In this document: piece after piece, positions 24,373 through 36,200 of the stretch
Position numbering within the stretch: the first letter of the stretch is position 1
How the letters are laid out: the number at the start of each line of letters is the position of its first letter
NCBI GenBank assembly: GCA_947247005.1
Contig: OX365951.1
Span: forward strand, 34,492,899-34,556,898
DNA: 64,000 nucleotides
DNA from: Spisula solida
Taxonomy: Eukaryota > Mollusca > Bivalvia > Venerida > Mactridae
Reading direction: 5' to 3'
Made by a program: the position numbers and the translations under genes
The notes under the pieces: model-generated
Told to the model about the DNA's origin: nothing
The model's input: only the letters and a program-made list of their open reading frames with translations
The model's database searches: none

Positions 24373-24744
24373 ACAGTGTTAGCTAAGCAATAACTTATAA
24401 AGTTTTTCCCTGGAATTGGAGCATTATACCATCCACAACAACAACATTATCACAAAGACACCAGACCATTTGTTCTATTGTAATTCAATGAAAATAACGA
24501 AGTACAGTTAAACATGGAACATAATACTGGTATATTGGTTATACGGTATGTACTCAATCTACTAAATAAATTTGTTACTGAAATGGTAAGGCTATAAGTA
24601 CAATTTAATATCATTATCTTGTAGGTAACTGACAGGCTGCTTATTACTGAAGTAAGCTGCCGAACGAAATGTTCTTGTACTTGGTGAAAATCTTACATTT
24701 TGTATGTATCCCTGGCTTAGAATGAAAAGGAATGTATAAGACCC

Positions 24745-24930
24745 ATACATATTTGAAATCTGCATCACAAGGCGCTTCTTATGAGCCTATTTTCATGAAA
24801 ATCCGATGTTGACCAAACTGAAGTTGAAAAAGCTTGTTTTTCCATGTATAAAGAGTAGTTTTCAGACAGTTTTTCTTGTTTTCTCAAAATAGCGTTTTTG
24901 TACTTACAACCTTCTCATACTAAGATAGCG
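24745..24930 (+). repeat. Dispersed repeat, copy 2
   Basis: Same family and orientation as 17335-17550. Confidence 0.7.
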
Positions 24931-25339
24931 GTATAATCTAGAATATAACAACAAGCAAGGGGGTAAAGAGGTCAAGCTCAATGAAAGTTCCCGATAACTT
25001 ATACACTGCAACCTCTTCAGAGCACTCCTTCACAGAGCAACAACTTCTCTAGAGCAACATAATCATTTTGTTCCAGAAGTAATCATTTATTAAACAGTTT
25101 ACCTCTCCAGAGAAAAAACATCTGTATAACAACCAAACTAAGTGTTTCCCAATGGAATTTGCTCTAGAGAGGTTGTACTGGATAAGTAATACAGGCATTT
25201 GTTTGGTTGTTAGAGTAGATGAATTCATAAGAGTCGTTTAACCTTTGACAACATCAATTTTAAAAACAACACAATGCTGAAAGAAGATGAGCTTGAATGT
25301 GTACACCCCATGTGCAGCTTTTGAGGTCAAATCTAGCCA

Positions 25340-25510
25340 CATAATCTAGCAACCCGGGTTCAAATACGGATGGAGGCACTCATAATTATGCCTTCCATAT
25401 TTCAGCAGAAAGCTGACTGGCAAATAAAGGCTATGCTCGGCATGCTCGGATAAGGTGACATGTAAGTCCATTTCTGTAACTAGATTATCTCCCCTTAATA
25501 CTCATAATTG
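25340..25510 (+). repeat. tRNA-derived SINE-like segment
   Basis: A B-box-like gggttcaaatacgg is followed by a region ending 'gattatctccccttaat', the reverse of the 'aagggagata' tail in the SINE-like segments at 45.5 and 56.7 kb. Confidence 0.4.
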
Positions 25511-26868
25511 GGAAATAATGGGGAAAAATAGTAAATTATCCCCCCTTACTACTCTCTAAAACTCCACCGGTCCTATCATGCGGATTACTCTGTTTTTATC
25601 CCTGTTTTGTTTGTTGCGCATGGTAGTAATTAGGCTGAAATATTTGCAACATTAATTATCAGATCAAATAATAAATTTGGCTACATGTTGTTTACACACC
25701 ATGGTATATAAATTTTTATGGCCCTAACATATTAGTTAATACCGAAGTGAGAAATTTCATATCTAAAATCAATGATATTTCAGTTAAAAACAAGGATAAA
25801 GTCCAAGGATCTCAACTAGTTAGGACCTGTATGCTAATTGGGCTTTATCTTACAAGGGAGATAATTTATATGTCACTTATGTCTCTCATTGATGATGGGC
25901 ATGAGATAGGGGCATGAATTGACAAACCTATGGAGTAAAGGGTTATTACATCATATTTTTGTTTAAAAATTAATTCCACAATATGAGTAAGCTTGAATTT
26001 TCAACAGATGAGAAAGAATTCCAAATTTTAACACCTTTAAATGTGTGTTCCACATATGATTGAGCTTGAAATTGGTAAATAAGGCAATTCCATTATTATC
26101 CCATTTTATTAACATTGTCATGACGTTTTATTTTTATGAAGATTGCGTATATCTAGAATATCTATGTAGCAAACCAAACCAAGCTGACAAGTGGGTCATA
26201 TATATGAGCCTGTCTCCAGGAAAACCTGCTTTTTTGACAAAACATTTGATTTTGAGATTTTTTATTATCTTAAGGTCCTGGAGTAATCCTACTGAAGCAA
26301 AATGCAAAAGAAATTTTGTTAATATCATGATTTTTAAGGAAGTTACAGCTGTTTAGTTGAGGCCCTATTCAGACCCTTTTTGCGTGACGTCGCAAGCGTC
26401 ATTTAAACGTTAATCAGCGTCGTTGTAACAAGTACTTTTTAAATACTGCATTTGATCAATTCTTGATGTAAACTGGTCAAAATGGTATCAAGTTTTAGAA
26501 TGATGTTTTAAGTTTTAAAATATACATCCAAATTGTAAATGTTCACATTTAGAGAAAGACTACTTTTGTTTTAAACAACTAACTCCTTGTTTTTCTCAAT
26601 CAGAGTACTTTTCTGAAATTGGTCACCATTGCAACGAAGTAAATGATTTCGACATTATTCATAAGAAATTTTAAAGCTAAGATATAGTAATATATGAAGA
26701 AATTACTTAAAATTGAATCTATTGATATGTCATTTTTTCTGATTTGAAAACTTTTTTAAGCCTGCTACATGCAGTAATTACATAATGTCAATATAGCAGG
26801 TTTTGCTGGAGACTAGCTCATATATAATTAAGATAATAATTATAATAAATTAATAAACTAAAGCATGC

Positions 26869-27284
26869 TCATGGTGTAAATGAAATTAGTGTAGAAGGTT
26901 CATTGTCACTTTGAGGGAACTTGGGCCACTCTGTACTCCCCTCTCCAACAGAATGATCAAACACTCCCTCGGTGCCATGTTGAGACCTATCAGCACTCGG
27001 CATTGGTTGGTTTCGTTTAGGTAACTCAGGTGTTTTACTAGCAAAGAAGTCATCAAGTCCATCATACTCAGATTGTAGTAAATTTTCACCTTTCTGTAAC
27101 AGTGTGTCGATATCTACATCTTCGCTCTCACTAAAGCTAGGAAGTTCTATATCATCTATATTCTCTGTTGACTCCCACATGATATCTGCTGGTTTTATAC
27201 CATGTCTCTCAAACTCGGATTTAATTTCTTTATCTGCCTTGACATCATTGTTTTCTCCTTCCAAAAAATCAAATCTTCCTAAAT
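26869..27284 (-). CDS. HAUS6: HAUS6 exon 22 (C-terminus, stop)
   Basis: The acceptor is actttttcag. It encodes DLGRFDFLEGENNDVKADKE, an acidic stretch (SFSESEDVDIDTLLQ), GLDDFFASKTPELPKRNQP and a final LISFTP, with the stop at 26869-26871. I saw no canonical AATAAA on the minus strand nearby; the closest is near 26105. Confidence 0.9.
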
Positions 27285-30200
27285 CTGAAAAAGTGAATAT
27301 CGAAGGAATAATTTTTAAGAAAAAATTCCAAACCAACTTAATTATACCCCTGTTACTGGGTCCTTCATAAAGTTTCCCCATAGGCATGGCAATTAGATTC
27401 TGACTAAGCTATCCCCTAATACCAGGTCCTTCACATGGTTGCTTTGATTTGCATTATCATTTTTCGTTTTTATGATGAATATATTTTTTTCTGATTTATG
27501 TTCTTTATTTATCCTTGCCACTGGGTGACCCATATTGGTGAGGCAATAAGAAGAGGTTAACCATATTAGTTTTTTGGATGCAAAGCATGATAAAGAATAT
27601 GTCCCAGTTCCAGAAGCATCCCTGATTCATTATCGTCATATACCCATGGATGAACTATGGATTTCAACAATCAATGGAAGGTGCAAAAAATGTGTGTTGT
27701 TCGACCAATCTACAGGTTAATCATAGCAAGGGACAATCAATTCAGTTTGAGTGTTTGAACTAGATTCTCTTCGAGTCCTCTATTCTTTTTCAGTATGAAT
27801 ATAGACTAAGAATGGATTTCGTCAGGATAAAAGTCCCAGTTGGAAACATCTAGGGGGTTTGAGGCAAAAACTGTAGGAGGCATCAAAGTTCTACTGTATT
27901 TGGTTTCTTAGGCTACCTATGACAGGGGGCAAAAACAGATTTATGGACATTTAATTCAGGACGATCAAACACAAATCAGTACCTCTTCCACCACTGTTGT
28001 TTCCCCGAGGTGGGGTATCTTCTACGGCTTGTTTGAACATTTTCCTGATTTCATCACTTAACGGACTACGTTCTGTTACCAAGGAACGAGATAGAAAATC
28101 TTTAGTTAGAGGAGGCTTTTCAGCTAAAAATAGAAAAATAACCATATGGATTTTTAAACAAAATAAATATTTGCAAGTCAAGTCATTATTCTTTTGTTGA
28201 CTGTGTAAACACACTTCTTCAAACTGGTCACAATGATACAACAAGAGAGCCATGATGGCCCTATATCACTCAACTAATTATCAATACAGCCTTGCATAAT
28301 CAAGTGACTCGTTAGGAAGGGTTAATGATATGAACAAATTTGGTAAGGGTCCACATGGCAATTATTCATGTGTTGTATGTAAGCTCTAAGCCTCCAGGTT
28401 TCTTTTAAGATTTCTTCTGAACATTATCCTAATTGTTGAATCAAGTGACCCCCAGGGGCAGTGGTCGATTTTGATTCCGGGGTCATGATTTTAACAAACT
28501 TGGTAGAGTTCCAATTGACAATGCTTTACACAATGTCAAAATATCTAAGCTTTCTGGTTTTAGAGACAATTTTTGAAGAGTTTCCTATTTGTTCCTGCAG
28601 CGACTGGAGTTCTGCATTGAATAGAATTCATTGAACAACTTTGGTAGAGCTTCATGCAGGGAAACTGTGAAAGTTTTGTTGCAATTGGCTAATAGGTTTA
28701 GGAGATGTTACTTAAAGCAATCGCAGATGAACGAAAGACAACCAATGATTCTAAAAGCAATGTAATGTTTTTATAAACTTCTTAAAGCTCACACCAATTC
28801 TAACAAGTAATGTTTATATAACACTTCGTCCCTTTGGTACAACAAGGTTGTATCTCTCTATATAGTATATAGTAAGATACAACCTTGTTGCACCAAAGGG
28901 ACGAAAGTCTTGTATTCATTGTTTTATGACACCAATAATGTTTGTGAGATTAAAAGATGAAAGTAAACGAATGAGCTAATTATGCCTATCAGGTTACCAG
29001 CTGAGTACATGGAAGAAGTGAAGCAATATATTGTCTACACACTCACCAAACAATGAACCTTGTAGAGATGCAGACATGACATCAGCAGATGTTGTCAGTG
29101 GTTTGTTTATACACCACACATCATCTGTAGAAAATGAGAGTATATCTAACTGACCTGAAAATATACAAATATACAACAATATATCAGTGAGACAAATGAA
29201 ATACATAGACAAGAATCCTGGGTACTGTTTTATCAGCTCTTACGAAGATCTTAATGTTACGCTCAAATTTAAGTTCTTTATTATTATTGAACAACTGGAG
29301 ATTGATGACGGATATGGTTTGTAGGGGTTCAGTTACTGTAATGTTAGTAGTATTGCCGATCCCTTCACCACTCTTCATAATTGTAAACAAATTATAAAGC
29401 ATTTAAGGACGTTTAGGACCTTTCTCCGACGTCATCTGCAAAAAATCGACTTTTCGCCAAATCTAATGAAAATCTCCAGATGTATGCTTTAACATGCTCT
29501 TCGTTTTATGTCGTTTTTATTTTTTTTAAATATTGCTTCGTTTCCTAGCAACAAACGTTATGTACACGGAGCGTAAAATTGAGGTTTTAAGCGTATGTCT
29601 CCGTCAAATTAAGGTCTACGATAATTTTAAAAACTCTACATGTTAGCCCAGGATCCGTTGAATACGCATACATAAAATTTATAGTGGTTGCGCAAAACAA
29701 TTTCACAACACAAAAGGTTTTACGCCGAAAATTGACCAGTATTTTACGCCGTATTTGCGACACCCTACTCCCTTTAGGCCGCTATTTGGTCAACAAAGAG
29801 TGATTCAATCAACTAATGATATACACAGCGATGATGCGGTAATGCTACAAAACAGACTCAAACGATAAAAAAGGGGGGTCATCTCGCATTATTTTCGACA
29901 AAATTGATTTACAGTGAAAAGCGGACATGCGTAAAATGCATAACGTCGCACGACGTTACGCGCCGTACGTCCGTTTGTTTTTCAGACGTGCGTCTCATTT
30001 ACAGCAATTAAATGTTAAAGAATAAATCGCTTTTCGCCGAATCTAATGAAAATCTCCAGAAATATGCTTTAACATACTCTTCGTATTATGTCGTTTTTAA
30101 TTTTTCAAGATATCGCTTCGTTTCCTAGCAACGAGACGCTATGTACATAGAGCGTAAAATTGACGTTTTAAGCGTATATTTCTGTTAAATTAAGCTCTAC

Positions 30201-33200
30201 AATAATTTTCAAAACTCTATTTGTTAGTCCTTCATCCTTTGAATACGTATATTTAAAATTTATAGCGGTTGCGACTTACAATTTCGCAACGAAAACGGTT
30301 TTATATCGAAAATTGACCTGTATTTTACTGCGTATTTCCAACACCCTACTCACTTCAGGGCGCAATTTGGTCAACAGAAAGTGATTCAATCAACTAATGA
30401 AACAAACCGTGGTTATGCGGTAATTCTACAGAATAAGCACACACAATAAAAAAGGGGGGTGATCTCGCATTATTTTCGACAAAATTGAATTTTAATGAAA
30501 AGCGGACATACGTAAAAAGCATAACGTCGTGCCGCACGACGTTACGGGCAATTATTGCCGTCAGCTTCATGATCTTGTGGTGTATCTGGCGCATTGGCAC
30601 ATGGTTTCAATATATAAAAAATATAAGAACGTAAAATGTATTACATTACGCTAAATGCAAGATGAGACCTTTAATATACCCCTAAAATTGTATGAATATT
30701 GTTTTTTAGTGATATACATGTACGTACATTTCCCCTATTAATAAAGAGATATGAAATTGCTACAAGCACGAAATGTATAAAACACTAACCACCTCTCACA
30801 AACAATATTGTGCTTTAACATTTTGTATACATTATTACTAGGACTGTCATAAGTATAAGTGTCCATGCATTCAATATAAAATGTAACAATTATACATATG
30901 TAAGACTTTCACCCAACTCACTAAACAGCAACAACACAACAGCTGTACAGTAAATTTCAAAGGTGGCCGAATCACTGGCACGTATCTTTTGAACCAGTTA
31001 ATTGAAACCAAGATCCCCTACCACCGGGACCGACGGGGATTCTTACTTTTACTTTATCGAACCCCGATGGTCATACCGATGGTAAAACCCCGCAAATCCC
31101 CCCTGTCCTGTACCTCACGGGTATAGTCAGACTTGCATTTCCCCACTATTGTGTCGCGAATCAAAAGCGTACCACACATACATCAGTGCGGGGACATCGA
31201 AAACGTTAAAACACGGGACAGTTCCCCGCTATCACCTGCCTTTCCCCTGGATTCGTGGAGTAGTTTCAATTGACTGGTACAATATTGTAACGTCATGTTT
31301 GATGTGTAGGCCTACTCCAACTAAGGCACATAACGGGCCGCCACAATAGTGTTTACATTAACTTGTATTATTATCTAATACACGTGTAAGACATCATACT
31401 TTTGAAAAGTGTATATATATAACTTTCTTTTTCAATTTGCTGGCTGTTCATCTACCGGCCGCACCAGCTTTAATTCAGCTTCCAACATGATTAAACTTGG
31501 TTGCGTAACAGTGAAACCCAATATATAAGCTTGGTTAGTTGCAATATTTCTAGACAAGGGCGGGACTAACTTTCCAGATGTTTATACATCAAAGATTTAC
31601 TTTTATACCAAACGCTATTATTATATACATTATAACTATATATGACTGTAAGAAAACGATGTATACATATTTTAGTTATTATTTTATTAAAGGGACGTAA
31701 TAATTAGTTCGGAAGACTTAAGTTAGTCTCATAATTCTGTACACTGCATTTAATGTCCGATCGAATATCTTGAGTAGATGTTTAGACTGTGCATTTATCA
31801 TGATGTTGTGGTCATAATAAAAGTACCAATAAAGCCACATTGTGAAGAATAATAAAACAACAGTACTGATTGCGAGAGAAACCCAGTTTTGTCATTTTCA
31901 CTTTCGCAAAACTTACCACACTCAAATCGAAATAACTAATTGTTATGTAGTGACAAACTTTGCTTTGGACAAAGCTATCATATATGATTTGATAAATGAA
32001 CAGATACAGGTGAAATGCGTGCATTTTATTCTTAACATGTAATTGTTGTACTAGTAAATAGGACGCAAGTCCGTAAATAAAACAGACGTACACAGCGCGT
32101 TACGTTGTGCGACGTAACGTTTTTACGTAAGTCCGTTTTTTACTGAATTTCAATTTTGTCGAAAATAATGCGAGATCACCCCCCTTTTTTATTGGTTGAG
32201 CTTATTCTGTAGAATTACCGCATCACCACGGTGTATTTCATTAGTTGATTGAATCACGTTTTGTTGACCAAATTACGCCCTGAAATGAGTTGGGTGTAGC
32301 AAATGCGCAATAAAATTCTGTCAACTTTCGATATAAAACCTTTTTCGGTGAAAAATTGTCCGTCACAATCGCTTTAAATTAAACATATACGTATTCAACG
32401 GATCAAGGGCTAACATATAGAGCTTTGAAAATTAAAATAGACCTTATTCTGACCGAATTATGCCATTAAAACGTCAATTTTACGCCCTATGTACATAGCG
32501 TCACGTTGCTAGGAAACGAAGCGATATTTTGAAAAAATAAAAACTGCACAATAAGGACAGAATGTTTAAGCATATATCTGGAGATTTTCATTAGGTTCGG
32601 CCAAAAGTCGATTTTTTGCCGATGACGTCGGAGAAAGGTCCTAAACAACCTTAAATATTTATTGTAAATTTATGACGTTCGTAAGTGCTTTGATAAAACA
32701 GCACCCTGGATAATTCACACATTTATTGATGCAATATAGATATTTATCATGCAACTGCCATGGTAACTGCCTGATAACACATGACCTGAGAACAGTATGT
32801 GTTCTCAGGTCAATAGGCTGCTAGTAGCCTGAGAACACTTTTTGGCTCCGCCCACAAATCACGGACTATTTTCCCATTTCTCATTCCGTCTAAAATTGAC
32901 CTACATATTATTGAAAACTACAAAAATATACATTTGATAGCTAATATTTATTCAAAGTTTAGTTTACAACCAACATCAGCAATATTTCTTCGCCATGACG
33001 TAGGGCTACGCTAGTGTATTTTTTCTTCAATGCAGTACGGGTCATCTTCGGATCAATAGTTTGGGAAAGGCCCTGAAAAAAACAATAAACACACATAAAT
33101 CCACTGGCATAGGATCATCAAAGATAAATAAACATAAAGAGTATGCATAGACAACGGTTCCACATCAAATACACTGGACAAAATGCAATTTTGAACTCAT

Positions 33201-36200
33201 TTGAAGACTCGATACGATGCGCATACAAAATCATTGAAAATGAAAAAAGTCGGAAATTTTTGGCGAATCTTAAGACTAAGTGGGTCAGTTAAATCATTGT
33301 TAGATTCAGTGTACATACGGTTCATACATAGGTAAAACATAAAAAATATACTAGGCTCTTCAACAAGATCAATGTCTTACCATATTCTATTTCCATCGAT
33401 TTTCCAAGCATTGAGGTCTCCCTACTGCCATTCTCCACCCACCAACTTGACTAAGACGAGTAAGCTTGTATAAACTGTTCATTCTTGAAGTTATTTCCCC
33501 CGTCCGGAATTCAATTTTGCACTGACAGTTACCGCAAACAACCCAGTGTTTCACATAGTCCATGTTTATATTTATTCCAAGGCATTGTTAAGAATAACAG
33601 AAGGATTTATGACGTAGTAAACGACCTTGTTCACACACGTACGTCATTGATGATTCATTCAAAAAACTTTATAAATTCATGAGCGAAATTTTATTCTACT
33701 ATTATGACACAATGTAGTTATTTGGTAATACCATTTACTAAGATTTCCCTTTCTGAATATATAATTGAAATGTTTTGTTTTTTAATATTTCTTTTGTTAA
33801 GCAGCGTAGAATTGAGAACTATTTTGTTTCGCGGAAGCACATTGAATTGTGTTAATCGGCGGGTTTATTGGATCTACTAAAACCCACAACTCGGTTGTAA
33901 CTTTAAAAAATGAGGAATTACGCCCCTTACTTGTTCCGTGGTGCTGGTTGCATGATAAATAGAAACTCGGGTCACTGTCCGGATCGAACAATGTTATCAG
34001 ACTCGGCAATATCGTCCGGGGTGACTCGCCAAAGGCTCGCCACCCGGACGATATCACCTCGCCTGATAACATTGTTCTCACCGGACAGTGACCCGAGTTT
34101 CTCTATATATATATAAACATCCAAAATAGATTTGGTACAATCATGTTTCAACATAGAGAGACAGAATTTCTACCAACTTCTTATTACAGTGAAATTAAAT
34201 CCCAACTAGAGCTGGTTTTTGTTGGAGGGCATTGAAAGCAGATTATTCCCCTTGATGAGGGAATGTTTCAACTAGAACTGTAATGGTTCATCACTCTGCA
34301 TTTATTACTGCAGATTTTTTAACTGGTTCAGTGAATGGTACGATAATGGCAAATAGTGTGGGATTGCTTTTGTCTATTTAGTCTGTTAAATGTTAGTTCC
34401 ATAATCCAACTGTTTTTAGTCCTCTTTTCTATTTTCATATCAGCAAAGTTATATTACAACATGCCCTAACTATCAGACAATGGATTACATCTGTGTGCAA
34501 CATTAGCACATTGTTGGCTTCTTAACATTTATCACATGTTTTGTCTATCCATGTAATAATAAAATTAGATAACTATTTCTACTTCCAGGTAATTAGGCAT
34601 TCACATTGTGTTTCTACCATCAACAGTCGTCAGGTGAATTTAATCAAATCAAGTCAGTTTTTATATAACAAGAGAGAAGCAAGACGGGTATCACGCTCGA
34701 CTACGACATGTTAGGAGAAACTGATTTTCTGGTTTAAGTAAAGGGTACGTAGACTCCATCCGAACTATTTAAAAATGTAAGCAATTTCACTCAAGCTGTC
34801 TATATAGAAAGATTCATTGAAATGTATCTCATACCTTAATAACTTTAGTCCTTGAGCAGAAACTGATGTTCAAATTTAAGCAACAGTGACCTTGACCCTA
34901 ACAGCACAACTTTCAACAACAAGCAGCATATTCATAGTACAGTACTACCTATACAACAAGTTTCAATCCAATATCTCATTCCTAACCGAAGTTATTAAGC
35001 AGAAACTGATTTTCTATATTTTAGCAACAGAGACCTTGAACCCCAATTTCAATCCCATTATACAAGCTATCCATACAGCACAATTCAACGCAATATCGTA
35101 GTCCAAACTAAAGTTATAAAGCAGAAATTGATTTCTATTTTATGTAACAGAGACCTTGACCCAAGGGACCTCACTTTCAACCCTAATCGGTGACCTTACC
35201 CCAGCTACCAATACAGCAAGTATCATCACAAAATCTTATTCCTGACTGAAGTTATTGAGAAAATGATTTTCTATCTTAAGCCACAGTGACTTTGAGCTTA
35301 AAGTTTAACCCCTTGAACTTTTGATCCAAAGTGGCATCCTCACACAAGCTACGAAACAATATTAATAACTGTATACGAGAGTCATAATTAAACAATATGT
35401 CATTCCTAACATATGTTATGAAGCAGAAACTGATTTTCTACTTTACTAACGGTGACCATGAGCACATCAGCAGGGTTTTCATTATTATTATTATTGATAA
35501 CAGACTGACACGAAAAAAACAACCAATTCGCTCAAGACTCTTTATTCAGTAAGTAATTGCAAATAAAATCTTCTATTTTTCAAAAAACGACCAATCCAAA
35601 CACAATTTTAAATGATGTTTTCAATCAGCAATCAGATATTAATGAAAACCCTGCATTGGCCCCACTTTCTACACACAAACTGTCTGTACACCAAGTTTCA
35701 TTGATGTCCAACCACCAGTATATCATATATGCTCTGTAACAGAAACTTGCCAAAAAACTTAAATCTGAGGAAACACCAATGCCGCCGCAGCGGTTAGTAC
35801 AATAGCTCAACTTATTCTTTGAATAGTCAAGCTAAATATAAAAAAAAATGTTAATGTCAATGACATAATTTACCATCAGTGTTTGGTGCTCGAATACTTG
35901 AATCAATGACAATGGCTTCCCTCGGTGAATTTTCTAATGACGGGAATTTCTCATCTTCCAGCAGCTGCAAGGGACTGTCAGGTGACCTTGGTACGGGTCT
36001 GGCTCTCTCTGTAATATATATATAAGCGGATTTAGCTCAGTGGTAACGCACTGGGCTGTCAATCTAGAGGTCGTGGGTTCATTCCCTGGCATCGGCACTT
36101 GACACATTCTGAAATATTTATAATATTTCCCGCTATATCTGGCCGTGTGGTCTGCAAGTATCTGGAAGTGCCAGGAAGCTGTGTATCGGTGCTGTACACC

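Larger units (their letters stand above)
21741..26868. other. Convergent intergenic region
   Basis: Lies between the 3' ends of the SLC17-like gene and HAUS6. No gene is supported. It holds a minisatellite, a nested MITE, a Harbinger-like MITE, GGGCATA-ended repeats and a SINE-like segment; 25.5-26.8 kb shows nothing I can name. Confidence 0.6.

Noticed and set aside
30551..32084. Transposase remains in the core of the composite element
   Set aside because: Read in all frames, the ORFs are under 100 codons with no DDE or reverse-transcriptase motif that I can see.
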